Shown piece after piece: positions 18,811 to 30,040 of a stretch of DNA of 64,000 nt. Source of the stretch: Rhinatrema bivittatum (lineage: Eukaryota; Chordata; Amphibia; Gymnophiona; Rhinatrematidae); NCBI RefSeq assembly GCF_901001135.1, contig NC_042618.1, forward strand, positions 432,840,568 through 432,904,567. Direction: 5' to 3'. The notes below the pieces were generated by a model. That model ran no database searches and was not told the origin of the DNA. It saw nothing but the letters and a program-made list of their open reading frames with translations. Numbering within the stretch: position 1 is the first letter of the stretch; each line of letters opens with the position of its first letter. Made by a program: the position numbers and the translations under genes.

Positions 18811-20028
18811 AAGAGAGAATTTGAAAAGAAATTGGCCGTAGAAGCAAAAACTCACAGTAAAAACATTTTAAAATATATCCGAAGCAGAAAGCCTGTGAGG
18901 GAGTCAGTTGGACCGTTAGATGATAAAGGTGAACCGGTAGATGTAGTGTATTTGGATTTTCAGAAGGCGTTTGACAAAGTCCCTCATGAGAGGCTTCTAC
19001 GAAAACTAAAAAGTCATGGGATAGGAGGCGATGTCCTTTCGTGGATTACAAACTGGTTAAAAGACAGGAAACAGAGAGTAGGACTAAATGGTCAATTTTC
19101 TCAGTGGAAAAGGGTAAACAGTGGAGTGCCTCAGGGATCTGTACTTGGACCGGTGCTTTTCAATATATATATCAATGATCTGGAAAGGAATACGATGAGT
19201 GACGTTATCAAATTTGCAGATGATACAAAATTATTCAGAGTAGTTAAATCACAAGCAGACTGTGATACATTACAGGAGGACCTTGCAAGACTGGAAGATT
19301 GGGCATCCAAATGGCAGATGAAATTTAATGTGGACAAGTGCAAGGTGTTGCATATAGGGAAAAATAACCCTAGCTGTAGTTACACGATGTTAGGTTCCAT
19401 ATTAGGAGCTACCACCCAAGAAAGAGATCTAGGCGTCATAGTAGATAATACATTGAAATCGTCAGCTCAGTGTGCTGCAGCAGTCAAAAAAGCAAATAAA
19501 ATGTTAGGAATTATTAGGAAGGGAATGGTTAATAAAACGGAAAATGTCATAATGCCTCTATATCGCTCCATGGTGAGACCACACCTTGAATACTGTGTAC
19601 AATTCTGGTCGCTGTATCTCAAAAAAGATATAGTTGCAATGGAGAAGGTACAGAGAAGGGCAACCAAAATGATAAAGGGGATGGAACAGCTCCCCTATGA
19701 GGAAAGGCTGAAGAGGTTAGGGCTGTTCAGCTTGGAGAAGAGACGGCTGAGGGGGGATATCATAGAGGTCTTTAAGATCATGAGAGGTCTTGAACGAGTA
19801 GATGTGACTCGGTTATTTACACTTTCGAATAATAGAAGGACTAGGGGGCATTCCATGAAGTTAGCAAGTAGCACATTTAAGATTAATCGGAGAAAATTCT
19901 TTTTCACTCAACGCACAATAAATCTCTGGAATTTGTTGCCAGAGGATGTGGTTAGTGCAGTTAGTGTAGCTGGGTTCAAAAAAGGTTTGGATAAGTTCTT
20001 GGAAGAGAAGTCCATTAACTGCTATTAA
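18811..20028 (+). pseudogene. Chimeric LINE reverse transcriptase ORF (398 codons)
   Basis: Open frame from the MITE junction to the stop at 20028; counted from the first near-cognate start at 18832 it is 398 residues, with no ATG near its beginning. Residues 1-31 are the pre-RT linker of the host LINE; the rest comes from the inserted copy, joined in frame at DDKGEPVD. RT motif A is LDFQKAFD (41-48, Asp42), motif B SGVPQGS (97-103) and motif C FADD (128-131), so the catalytic Asp residues are present. A thumb follows, then the CR1-type C-terminal region (YEERLKRLGLFSLEKRR near 288-304; FFTQRTINLWNLLPEDV near 360-376). The endonuclease, fingers and RT motifs before A (about 170 residues) are absent, so an active enzyme is not expected. 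It may be quite young. Confidence 0.85.
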
Positions 20029-20187
20029 TCAAGTTTACTTAGGGAATAGTCACTGCTATTAATTGCATCAGTAGCATGGGATCTTCTAGGTGTTTGGGTA
20101 ATTGCCAGGTTCTTGTGGCCTGGTTTGGCCTCTGTTGGAAACAGGATGCTGGGCTTGATGGACCCTTGGTCTGACCCAGCATGGCAA

Positions 20188-20211
20188 TTTCTTATGTTCT
20201 TATGTTCTTAT
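20188..20211 (+). repeat. 8-bp LINE terminal microsatellite (TTCTTATG)n
   Basis: TTTCTTATGTTCTTATG and one more unit end the inserted LINE. The host copy ends the same way at 22022-22042. An 8-bp terminal repeat is typical of CR1-group LINEs. Confidence 0.85.
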
Positions 20212-20966
20212 GATCGAGGGGTTAAAGGGGCACTTAGAGAAGATAAATGATTTCTTTGCTTCAGTGTTTACTGAAAAGGATGTTGGGGAGGTACCCGTAC
20301 TGGAGAAGATTTTCATGAGTAATGATTCAGATGGACTGAACCAAATCACGGTGATCCTAGAAGATGTGTTAGGCCTGTTTGCAAACTGAAGAGTAGTAAA
20401 TCACCTGGACAGGATGGTATACACCCCAGAGTTCTGAAGGAACTCAAAAATGAAATTTCAGACCTATTAGTAAAAATTTGTAACCTATCATTAAAATCAT
20501 CCATTGTACCTGAAGACTGGAGGATAGCTAATGTAACTCCAATATTTAAAAAGGGCTCCAGGGGCGATCAGAGAAACTACAGACCGGTTAGCCTGACTTC
20601 AGTGCCAGGAAAAATAGTGGAAAGTGTTCTAAACATCAAAATCACAGAACATATAGAAAGACATGGTTTAATGGAACAAAGTCAGCATGGCTTTACCCAA
20701 GGCAAGTCTTGCCTCACAAATCTGCTTCACCTTTTTGAAGGAGTTAATAAACATGTGGATAAAGGTGAACCGGTAGATGTAGTGTACTTGGATTTTCAGA
20801 AGGCGTTTGACAAAGTTCCTCATGAGAGGCTTCTAGGAAAAGTAAAAAGTCATGGGATAGGTGGCGATGTCCTTTCATGGATTACAAACTGGCTAAAAGA
20901 CAGGAAACAGAGAGTAGGATTAAATGGACAATTTTCTCAGTGGAAGGGGATGGGCAGTGGAGTGTC
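20212..20966 (+). pseudogene. LINE reverse transcriptase, N-terminal half of host copy
   Basis: Begins at the insertion scar and reads LREDK/INDFFASVFT-type text. One frame is then open from 20392: SSKSPGQDGIHPRVLKEL, SSIVPEDWRIANVTPIF, NYRPVSLTSVPGKIVES and QHGFTQGKSC, then motif A LDFQKAFD near 20791-20814. An upstream frame break lies near 20375 (AGGCCTGTTTGCAAACTGA). At about 20966 one G is missing from the expected CAGGGATCTG, shifting the frame within motif B (SGVPQGS). Confidence 0.85.
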
Positions 20967-21863
20967 TCAGGATCTGTATTGGGACCCTTACTTTTCAATA
21001 TATTTATAAACGATCTGGAAAGAAATACGACGAGTGAGGTAATCAAATTTGCAGATGATACAAAATTGTTCAGAGTAGTTAAATCACAAGCAGATTGTGA
21101 TAAATTGCAGGAAGACCTTGTGAGACTGGAAAATTGGGCATCGAAATGGCAGATGAAATTTAATGTGGATAAGTGCAAGGTGATGTACATAGGGAAAAAT
21201 AACCCATGCTATAGTTACACAATGTTAGGTTCCATATTAGGTGCTACCACCCAAGAAAGAGATCTAGGTGTCATAGTGGATAACACATTGAAATCGTCGG
21301 TTCGGTGTCCTGCTGCAGTCAAAAAAGCAAACAGAATGTTGGGAATTATTAGAAAGGGAATGGTGAATAAAACGGAAAATGTCATAATGCCTCTGTATCG
21401 CTCCATGGTGAGACCGCACCTTGAATACTGGGTACAATTCTGGTCGCCGCATCTCAAAAAAGATATAATTGTGATGGAGAAGGTACAGAGAAGGGTGACC
21501 AAAAGGATAAGGGGAATGGAACAGCTCCCCTATGAGGAAAGACTAAAGAGGTTAGGACTTTTCAGCTTGGAGAAGAGACGGCTGAGGGGGGATATGATAG
21601 AGGTGTTTAAAATCACGAGAGGTCTAGAATGGGTAGAAGTGAATCGGTTATTTACTCTTTCAGATAATAGGAAGACTAGGGGGCACTCCTTGAAGTTAGC
21701 ATGTGGCACATTTAAAACTAATCGGAGAAAGTTCTTTTTCACTCAACGCACAATTAAACTCTGGAATTTGTTGCCAGAGGATGAGGTTAGTGCAGTTAGT
21801 ATAGCTGTGTTTAAAAAAGGATTGGATAAGTTCTTGGAGGAGAAGTCCATTACCTGCTATTAA
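20967..21863 (+). pseudogene. LINE reverse transcriptase C-terminal half of host copy
   Basis: After the one-base frameshift the frame continues to 21863. It covers GSVLGPLLFNIFINDLER, the catalytic KFADDTKL block (about 21047-21070), ASKWQMKFNVDKCKV, KKANRMLGIIRKGM, YEERLKRLGLFSLEKRR and FFTQRTIKLWNLLPEDE. Length and order match the insert copy at 18925-20028, from which it differs by scattered substitutions. With a single-base indel separating the halves, this is the least decayed RT text in the window besides the chimera. Confidence 0.85.
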
Positions 21864-22087
21864 TTAAGTTGACTTAGAAAATAGCCACTGCAATTACTAG
21901 CAACAGTAACATGGAATAAACTTAGTTTTTGGGTACTTGCCAGGTTCTTATGGCCTGGATTGGCCACTGTTGGAAACAGGGTGCTGGGCTTGATGGACCC
22001 TTGGTCTGACCCAGAATGGCACGTTCTTATGTTCTTATGTTCTAACGCAACCCCAGTTTGGACGCACTTTTTGTATTCACATTTTAT

Positions 22088-23024
22088 TAGGGATGTGAAT
22101 CGTTTTTGAACTATTAAAATTGTCGTCAGATAATTTTAAAATCGTTCTAAATCGTTAGAGTGCACGATACAATACAAATGCCCCCAATTTATCATCAGGG
22201 GCATTTGTATTGTATCGTTAAATAGGGCACGGGAATTATTTGGGGGAGGGCAGGAAAACCGGCACACCAAAACAACCCCTAAACCCACCCGACCCTTTAA
22301 AACCAATTCCTTACCCTCCCCCACCCTCCCGAACCTCCCCAAAATGTTAAGTTACCTGGTGGTCCAGTGTGGGGGGGGGGGGGGGGTCCCGGCGTGATCT
22401 CCCGCTCTCGGGCCATCGGCACCATTTTGGCTGCCACTAATTAAAATGGTGCCGATGGCCCGATAAAAAAAAACCCACCCGACCCTTTAAATCGACCCCC
22501 CTTAGCCTCCCCCACCCTCCCGACCCTTTTTTTTTTTAGGGAGGCCCGCACCGCTAAAAAAAAACAACCCACCCGACCCTTTAAATCGATCCCCCCAAAA
22601 CCTTTTAAAATTACCTGGTGGTCCAGGGGGACCTCGGGGAGAGATCCAGGGGGGCCTCGGGGAGAGGAGAGATCCAGGGGGGCCTCGGGGAGAGGAGAGA
22701 TCCAGGGGGGCCTCGGGGAGAGATTTCCCGTTCCCAGGCATCAGCTGTTCTAAAAAAAAAATGGCGCCGATGCCCCTTTGCCCTTACTGTGTGACAGGGT
22801 ATCCGTGCCTGTCACATGGTAGGAGCACTGGATGGCCGGCGCCATCTTTAAAGATGGCGCCGGCCATCTTTACTCATCAGCCCCTCCCTAAAAAAAAATT
22901 AGCGATGTGAATTGGAATCGGAAACAATTCCAATTCACATATCTTAACGATCAGATTTCTCCCCCCCCCCCCCCCCAGCCGAATCTGATCGTTAAGACGA
23001 TCTGGCACACGAATCACATCTCTA
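22088..23024. mobile_element. hAT MITE (937 bp) with perfect 8-bp target duplication
   Basis: CATTTTAT flanks the element on both sides (22080-22087 and 23025-23032). Ends are TAGGGATGTGAATCG and CGAATCACATCTCTA. The interior has repeated CCACCCTCCCGACC and ACCTGGTGGTCCAG modules, GGGGGGCCTCGGGGAGAG tandem units (about 22628-22724) and an internal GATGGCGCCGGCC palindrome (about 22840-22866). Near the right end a second palindrome, GATGTGAATTGGAATCG / CAATTCCAATTCACAT (22905-22941), looks like the terminus of a related element trapped inside. No transposase. Confidence 0.85.
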
Positions 23025-23213
23025 CATTTTATTGCATCGGCTTGTATGTGTGGATTTGTTTGCCTGATATTGCCTCGCTTTATTTAGTCCATTTTTAATT
23101 GTGTTGTTTTTATGTTTGTTAGTTTGATGAATTATCATGCATGTCTGGGTTGTGCCCTGCCCTGAATGATGGATATTGTGGGATATACATTTTTTAAATA
23201 AATAAATAAACCC
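23025..23213 (+). mobile_element. LINE-like AT-rich 3' tail
   Basis: GTGCCCTGCCCTGAATGATGG followed by GTGGGATATACA and TTTAAATAAATAAATAAA is the layout of an (AAAT)n-tailed LINE 3' end. The hAT MITE inserted into this tail, as 22044-22087 appears to be its left part. Confidence 0.45.
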
Positions 23214-24320
23214 TTTCCGCATCTTTCCTCCTTCCTCCTTACTGCCTCTCATCCCTTTTCCCATCTATCCATCTTTACCCCTCTCCTATGCTCCTCTATC
23301 CATTTCCCTCTGTTTCTCTCTCTGGTTTTTTTTTCATTCATCAGTTTTTCTTAATACTTGACATGTGCTCTGGGTGTTTATGCTATAAATTTTCTTAAAA
23401 GATCATTCAACCTAAAGGTTTGGTGTGTTGGATGGCGATTAGCTATCACTGGAATACACCTGCAGTAATTAATTCCTAGCAGGATATTAGTGCCCAAGTG
23501 CTCAGCGGTATCAGTGCATTGGAGAGCAGAGAACAGACTGATCTCACATCTGTATGATCATGAAGCAATTGCACGGTCATGTTTTAACCTTCCCATAACA
23601 CAGAGGAACAGAGAGACAGAATTACATTCAGATTGTAAAACTTTGCTTGTAAGAGACCCATAGACTTACTATACTGTACCAACTGCTATAGTCTACCATT
23701 CTTAGATTCTCGCAGCCCCATACTGTACTACTGAATTATAATATTGATTATTGGTTTCCCTGTTGTACTGTAGTCCTCTGGGGAGAGATGGGCTACACAT
23801 CTGAAAAATAAACAAACTGCAATAGTATTATTTATAAAATTTGTATTCCACAGAATCCAACAAGTGTTCTTCAGAATGGATTACACCTTTACAGCTGTAA
23901 TGCACATTCAACAGTTTATAAATGTAATCACAATAAGACAATGATAGATAAAAATCAGATAAAACTATTAAAATTCTAATGCATCACCCATATGTTTGTT
24001 GAAATAGCATAGCTTTAATCTTCTTACTAAACTTCCAGTAATCTGTTTCACTCCATAACTCCATACCTATTCTATGTATCCTGCAACTTATAATCCTTTA
24101 AAAAAAAAAAAAGATTCTGCCAGCAAATTCTGATTCAATGAATGTAACAGATGCATCACACCATACAGATGAAAGACAATTTGATGACTCACTATACTGC
24201 ACTTTGGGCAAGGTTGTTAAAAATTTAAATAAAATTCTTTGCTGTGCCAGCAGCCAATGTAATTCTTGCAGTTGTGGGGTAGTTCTCTCCCTCTGTGCGG
24301 TGCCGGTTTTCGCCCTAGCG
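23214..24320. other. Unassigned; possible antisense L2-like 3' end
   Basis: 23214-23340 is pyrimidine-rich. 23835-23890 (TTTGTATTCCACAGAATCCA, TGTTCTTCAGAATGG) resembles the antisense tail at 31405-31455. No gene is visible. Confidence 0.3.
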
Positions 24321-24520
24321 CAGCATTTCCCTAACCCCCCTCCTGGAGGCACACCTAACCAGTCGGGTTTTCAGGATATCAGTCATGAATATGCACGAGA
24401 TAAATTTGCATGCGTTGGACATTCGGTGTATGCAAATGTATCCCGTGCAAGGTTCGTTTTGGAAGTCCTGAAAATCCGACTGGATAGATGTGCCCTCCGG
24501 GAGAGGGTTGGGAAGAACCG
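24321..24520. mobile_element. Palindromic hAT-like MITE (CCTGGAGGCACACC family)
   Basis: Left half CAGCATTTCCCTAACCC, CCTCCTGGAGGCACACC and GTCGGGTTTTCAGGATATC is mirrored by the right half GAAAATCCGACTGG, GATGTGCCCTCCGG and GGTTGGGAAGAACCG. Two more copies are at 60163-60357 and 62111-62303. No coding potential. Confidence 0.7.
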
Positions 24521-24649
24521 CCACAGCAGCTGCAACCTGCATGAGTGGCAGCATTCTTAATAAACCTTTAGGCAACCTTAGATATAGAGAGAGTTACAAT
24601 AATCTAATCTGCTTACCAGTACACCATTTTTATACTGTATCAGTTGTTG

Positions 24650-25660
24650 TTTTTATTTTATTTTATTTATTTAGGGATTTTTATACACCGCGGCACGTTC
24701 GGAACATCACCTCGGTTTACAATGAGCCGTAATGCAGCAACAAGCTTTACAATAAAATAATTATAGAGCAAAAATTGAAATACATGAGATAAAGATACAA
24801 AAAGGATTGAACATAAATAGAAACTGTGTTCAATAATAATAGAGTTTAGCAAAAAATAATAGGAAATCAAAACACACAGTAGTTAAGGGCGGAATCTGAG
24901 AAGGGCATGATGGGGAGATACTGAGGGGCTTATTCTATTGGAAACAAATGCCGGGGGGGGGGGGGGAGAGAAAAAAGATTGATATAACAATAAAAGTCAA
25001 GTTTCAGCGCAGGTCATGTGTTATGGGGAGGTCAACAGCGGTGTTATCAGCAATTCGGGAGAGCAATGTCAGTCATGGGTATGCTTGTTTGAACAGCCAG
25101 GTTTTAAGGTTTGTTTGAATTTCCTATGGCAGGGTTCCTGGCGCAGGTTTGTGGGCATTTTATTCCATAAAGCGGTTCCTGCTATGATAAATGAGCGCTC
25201 CCTAGTGGATACATGTTTAGGTAGTTTGGGTGAGGGTGTCAGGAGTTTGGCCTGGTGCTGGGTTCTTGTTGGCCTGTTTGGCTTATGGAATGTAAAATGT
25301 TCGGAGAACCACTGCATATTTTGGTTGTGAATGGTCTTGTGTATGAGTTGTAAGGGATTTATATATAATCCTAGATGCTACAGGTAGCCAATGTAGGGAC
25401 TGGAGAGCGGGCGTAATGTGATCGTGGCGGTGTGTGTTAGTGAGTATACGGGCAGTGGCGTTTTGTAGCATTTGTAAAGGTTGTATAGCGTTTTTTTGGA
25501 AGGCCTAGAAGGATGGAGTTGCAGTAGTCAATCTTAGACAGGATTGTGGCTTGCAGCACTGAGCGGAAGTCATAAGGGTGTAGGGGTGGTTTGATTCTTT
25601 TTAGAGTGTGGAGTTTGAAGAATCCATTTTTTATAGTGGCAGTAATACTGTTCTTATACT
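24650..25660 (-). mobile_element. Antisense L2-like LINE 3' part
   Basis: On the minus strand, from 25655 down: FFKLHTLKRIKPPLHP, then ILSKIDYCNSILLGLPKK, MLQNATARILTNTHRHDHI, PALQSLHWLPVASRIIYKSL, then after a frameshift RSFIIAGTALWNKMPTNLRQ and FKQTLKPG. This is the L2 C-terminal order. The 3' end at 24655-24730 is TTGTAAACCGAGGTGATG-type sequence with an (AAATA) tail. Frames are broken between 25283 and 25317. Confidence 0.75.
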
Positions 25661-25667
25661 TCTACTG

Positions 25668-25760
25668 ACATCAGTGCTGGGCAAAATAGTAGATGCTATT
25701 CTTAAAAATAAAATCACTGGCTATATAGTCAGACATGGCTTAGTAGGGGGAGTGCATTTG
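25668..25760 (+). pseudogene. Short CR1-like RT fragment
   Basis: Reads TSVLGKIVDAILKNKITGYI and VRHGLVGG, the region just after NYRPVSL in CR1-type RTs. It is bounded on both sides by unrelated sequence. Confidence 0.55.
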
Positions 25761-26219
25761 TTTTAAATGAAATAGACAATGGCAAATGAAACTGTCTATT
25801 TCTTCTTTCTTCTTGTTTTGGGAGCACCATGAAATGAAAGAAAAATGATGAAATTTCATAAAAATTAGTATTTCGGAGCTAATGCGCACCAATGGGACTT
25901 AGTGCGCACTAACTGAAAATGTTTCCAATAAGTTAAAAAGTGTCAATTGGGGAACAGTTCATTAGCTAGAGGTATGGCTCTGCATTCCCATTGGCTGCCT
26001 CCTTAATTACTTATTTGTGTTGCTAAGACTGCAAGGTGGTGTTTGTGGGGGGGATGGCCAAATGTAAACAAGCAAGTGATATCATAATACCATCAAGTTC
26101 TGGTCAGCAAAAGCAGGTAATGCAAATGCTTATTTTGAGTTTGCCAATCCCTTTGTATTTTAGGAAAGAGGCCCTGGCATTTTGGGATTTGCATACCTTT
26201 AATTCCCCTGGTGTCTGTG
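25761..26219. other. Unassigned stretch
   Basis: AT-rich with a GGAGCTAATGCGCACC / TTAGTGCGCACTAAC step near 25876-25914 that could be MITE sequence. No gene is recognisable. Confidence 0.3.
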
Positions 26220-26492
26220 TGTGTGTGTTTGGGGGGGCGATAACTGGTGAGAGGGCAGGTGACTGAGGTGAATGTATGGAGTGACAGGTAGGAGACAGAG
26301 ACAGGAGGTGGTGACTGGAGAGAGATCGAGGAAGCCTGTGTGTGTGGGGGGGTGACTGGTGAGGGGGGAGTCTTTATGGTGTGTCTGGTGGGGGAGAAAT
26401 ACTGGTTGAGGTGGTGACTGGTGAGAGAGAGGCAGTCTGGTGTGCGTGGGGGGAGGGGGGGTGACTGGTGAGAGGGGGAATGACTAGTGACA
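26220..26492. repeat. G-rich minisatellite (GGTGACTGGTGAGAGG)
   Basis: GTGACTGGTGAGAGG-like units recur near 26308, 26352, 26413 and 26461 within G-rich spacers of variable length. Shadow frames such as 26093-26563 on the minus strand come from it. Confidence 0.75.
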
Positions 26493-26494
26493 AA

Positions 26495-26952
26495 CAGGCC
26501 GATACAGAAAAACACGCGGGAGAGCCGGCGAGTGCCCGCTCTCCCGGCGCGCGCACAGGCCACTCTCCTGGGTGTGCGGTTCAGGAGGGTGGCCTATGCA
26601 AATTAGGGTCCACGGTAAAAGGAGGCTCTAGGGACACTAGCGCATCCCTAGCACCTCCTTTTTGACAGGAGCAGCGGCTGTTAGTGGGTTTGACAGCCGA
26701 CGCTCAATTTTTCCGGCGTCGGTTCTCAAACCAAATGATACCTTTGGGTAGGCGCTAATTTCTGAAAGCAAAATGTGCGGCTTGGCTGCACATTTTGTTT
26801 TCTGAATCGCATGGGAATACCTAATAGGGCCATCAACATGCATTTGCATGTTGAGGGCACTATTAGGTTCGGTGGGTTGGACGCGCGTTTTCGGCCCCTT
26901 ACTGAATAAGGGGAAAGGGAAAATGCGCGTCCAACCTGTACTGTATCGGCCC
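26495..26952. mobile_element. MITE, CAGGCCGATACAG family, 458 bp
   Basis: Ends CAGGCCGATACAG and CTGTATCGGCCC are terminal inverted repeats of about 12 bp. The interior holds a CATTTTGCTTT-type inverted pair (GCAAAATGTGCGGC / GCTGCACATTTTG near 26770-26800). No target duplication is clear. A 50-bp relative is at 50304-50353. Confidence 0.65.
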
Positions 26953-28137
26953 ATAGATGAGGTTAGTGGATGGGGGGGAGGATCCATTCAAATTCCAGTC
27001 CCTCCGTTTCAGGGGCCTGAGAATGGCCGTCCCCCTAGGAAGCTTTCTAACAGCTCTATACTGAGAGGCTGGAGGCACTCGTGTATAATTTTTGGAGTGC
27101 TAGGAGGTAGTGAGGAACTTACCTTTCTTGTGCTTTTCAGGCCTCATCAGAGAGAACAGGCTAACCCAGCCTGGGATTCCTGACCAGGGATGGGAGGGTG
27201 GTCCTGCCAGTCCACTCCCTAGCTGGTTTAGATTCCCCTCCAGGTTGTTTTCGGTATTTTAAGATTTTTTTGTGGTAGAAGCCTCACAGGATACCTGGAC
27301 CTTTTTTGGATTCAGGGCACAGGAAACCCTGTGTCTGGGTTGCCCAGGGATAGGGAAGACCTGCCTCAGAGGTGGAGGTGATCCATTGTGGGGAGTAACT
27401 CTGGTGTTATTTTCTGTCAAGGGAAGAAGACTATTAAGTTAGACATCCAGGAGGAAGATGTTTGGCTGCCCCTTCCTACTTGCAGTGGAGCAGGGTAAGA
27501 AAACCTGCATCCAGGGATTCCTCCCCTAAGGGATCAGAGGAGAGTCAGAGACTGAGATAAATACAAAGAAAGGAAAACACTGCTAACCATGAGTACAATA
27601 ATTGTAAAGAGATTGGAGGACACCAATCTGGAGTCTTCAGCCCCTGGGGAGAGAGAAAGTTTGCTCTCTGTGCAAGGACAAGATATTTGGCCATCTGTGG
27701 AAGGGGGTTTCCTGCCCAGCTTAAAGGTTGCCCTGCCCATCGGGACCTCCACCTTACCTAACCCAGATCCTTTGCCCATTGAAACAGTCCTGCACAGATA
27801 GAGAGAAAACCTGTAATTAACAGAAAAGAGACGGTGATGCTGGAAACATATTTAATGTGCCATCTGCAACTATCTTATTCAGTAAATTTAAGTCTGGACA
27901 TTAATCCAGTGCATCCAGCATCTTTATTTAGGCACACAGCACACAGGAAGAGAAGTGACCCCTCTCCCAGGCAATACCAAAAAGATGTCAGCCACCCCTG
28001 CACTGGGACCTGAAAGGAACCCTTTCCCCCCCAAGCCAAAGGATCCACACCCTGGGGAAGGGGCAACAAAGAAGAGCTAATCAGGATTTCTACCCCCAAT
28101 TTACAAATACGTTTAATGCCCACCTGTGCAGGACATG
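26953..28137. other. Unassigned stretch
   Basis: No recognisable gene. Several short open frames of 70-111 codons lack domain features. Phrases such as CCCTGTGTCTGGGTTGCC and GGGGAGTAACTCTGG suggest retrotransposon leader or LTR sequence, but no ends or duplications were found. Confidence 0.3.
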
Positions 28138-28379
28138 CACACTGGCAGGGCCGGCGCGACCCACTGTGCAAGCTGTGCACTTGCACAGGGCGACGGCCTG
28201 GATGGGGTGGTGACCTCAGGGCTGCGACCGAGGTGAGTCAGCTGCTGGTGCCGCCGCCCCGCAAAGAAAAGAAGGCGCCGCAGGCCGCAGCTGCAGAGAG
28301 GAGGAACTTGCAGGGCCCCATGGCGGTTCCCAACCCGCCACGCAGCAAAGATGAGGCAGCGGCAGAAGACCGCATGGCG

Positions 28380-28690
28380 CTACGGCTCCGCATCGTCTTC
28401 ACTGCGCGGTGAAGAAGAAACCTAGGGCCGGGTGAAGCAGAGAAGGAGCCGTAGTGTCACGCAGTGAACAAGAGGAGCCCTTGGGCTGCGTGGTGAAGAA
28501 GAGCAGGAGCCCTAGGGCTACACAGCAAAGAAAAAGAGGAGCCCTAGGGCCGCGCGGTGGTTCCCAACTTGCCGCGCGGCAAAGAAGAGCAGGAGCCGTA
28601 CGGTGGTTCCCAACTTGCCGCGCGGCGAAGAAGAGCAGGAGCCATAGGGCTGCGCGGCAAAGAGCGGCAGAGCTGCAAGGTCAGGATGAG
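28380..28690. repeat. GC-rich minisatellite (GAAGAAGAGCAGGAGCC)
   Basis: Units of about 40-60 bp containing AAAGAAGAGCAGGAGCC, TAGGGCTGCGCGGC and GGTTCCCAACTTGCCGCGCGG recur five to six times. The 138-codon frame at 28454-28870 is a product of this repeat. Confidence 0.8.
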
Positions 28691-28839
28691 CTGCAGGACC
28701 ACGTGCTAGGCAGCCAGAAGGAAAAAAAACACAAGCTACCAGGCAGCTCCCAACCTGCCCCGCCAAAGAAGTGGAAGGCCAGGGCTGCTGGGAGAGGCCT
28801 TGGTTCTACAGTGAATGTATGTGCAGAAGGAAACCCTTG

Positions 28840-29028
28840 TGTGTCTGAGCATGTGTGTGTGTGTGAGTGAGCATAAGTGGAGATTGTGGGGGTATCTATG
28901 TGTATGTGTGTGTGTGAGCATAAATGGAGTGTGTGGGTGACTGAGCATGTATGTGTGTTTCTATGGGTGTCTGAGCATAAGTGGAGTGTATGTGTGTGTC
29001 TGAGCATGTATGTGTGTGTGAGCATGTA

Positions 29029-29064
<36 letters not shown>

Positions 29065-29630
29065 CACAAGTGGAGTGTGTGTGGGTATCTATGTGTATGT
29101 GTGTGTGTGAGCATAAATGGAGTGTGTGGGTGACTGAGCATGAATGTGTGTTTCTATGGGTGTCTGAGCATAAGTGGAGTGTATGTGTGTGTCTGAGCAT
29201 GTATGTGTGTGTGAGCATGTATGTTTGTGTGTGTGTGTGTGTGAGCACAAGTGGAGTGTGTGTGGGTATCTATGTGTATGTGTGTGTGTGAGCATAAATG
29301 GAGTGTGTGGGTGACTGAGCATGAATGTGTGTTTCTATGGGTTCTGAGCGTAAGTGGAGTGTATGTGTGTGTCTAAGCATGTGAGTGTATGTGTGTGTCT
29401 AAGCATGTGTGTGTATGTGGGTGTCTGAGAATAAGTGGAGTGTATGTGGATGGCTGAGCATGTATGTGTGTGTGGGTGTTTGCGCATAAATGGAGTGTAT
29501 GTAAGTGTATGAGCATGTATGTGTGGGTGGGTGTGTGGGTATCTGAGAATGTGCATGTGAAAGGAGGCATGTGTGTGAAAGAGGGAGCATGTGTGTATGT
29601 GTGAGAAAGAGAGCACTGAGACAGATGCAA
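28840..29630. repeat. TG-rich satellite with 180-193 bp higher-order unit
   Basis: A short unit around GAGCATGTATGTGTGTGTG and GAGCATAAATGGAGTGTG is organised in a larger repeat. GGTATCTATGTGTATG occurs at 28891, 29084 and 29265, each followed by the same order of sub-units. The His/Thr-rich minus-strand frames are artefacts. Confidence 0.85.
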
Positions 29631-29739
29631 GCTCTAGGGATGATGGAATAAGAGGTCTGAATTGTAGTAAGTTCTTTTTGAGTAGTACATTTTTCAGTTT
29701 ATATCAGGAAAGGTTGAGGTATTGAAGCATAGGGTGTTC

Positions 29740-30040
29740 TCTTTGTGTATATCTGAGCATGTATGCATTTATGAGCATGTGTGTGTCTGAGCATGTGTAT
29801 GTGAGAGAGGGATCTTGTGTGTGTGTATGTGTATGTAAGAAGGAATGTGTGTGTGTGAACATGTATATGTAGGAGGGAGCATCTGTGAGCATGTGTGAGA
29901 ATGTGTGTGAGAGAGAGGAATCATGTGCATGTGAGCATGTGTATGCAAGAAGGAACATGTGTGTGTATGAGGGAGAGAGCATATGTATGTATGTGTATGT
30001 ATAGATATTTATCTATGAGAGAGAGGAGAAAGTTTATGCA
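29740..30040. repeat. TG/GA low-complexity continuation
   Basis: GAGCATGTGTATGTGAGAG-type text continues to about 30036 before the AT-rich conserved part of the element starts. Confidence 0.7.

Larger units (their letters stand above)
18811..22043 (+). mobile_element. CR1-like LINE (family A) containing a copy of itself
   Basis: The host copy is 18811-18924 plus 20212-22043. A 5'-truncated copy of the same family occupies 18925-20211 in the same orientation. The host text breaks after CCGTTAGATGAT and resumes with CGAGGGGTTAAAGG, which are adjacent in the relative at 2930-2950 (GTTAGATGATTGAGGGG). The insert runs from AAAGGTGAACC through its own 3' UTR to a (TTCTTATG)n tail at 20188-20211. 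GAT on both sides (possibly ATGAT) is the only target duplication. The 3' UTRs at 20040-20211 and 21870-22043 are near duplicates. Confidence 0.85.

Noticed and set aside
28681..29630. Repeated His/Thr/Leu proteins resembling a repeat-protein gene
   Set aside because: They follow the satellite periodicity and occur in several frames.
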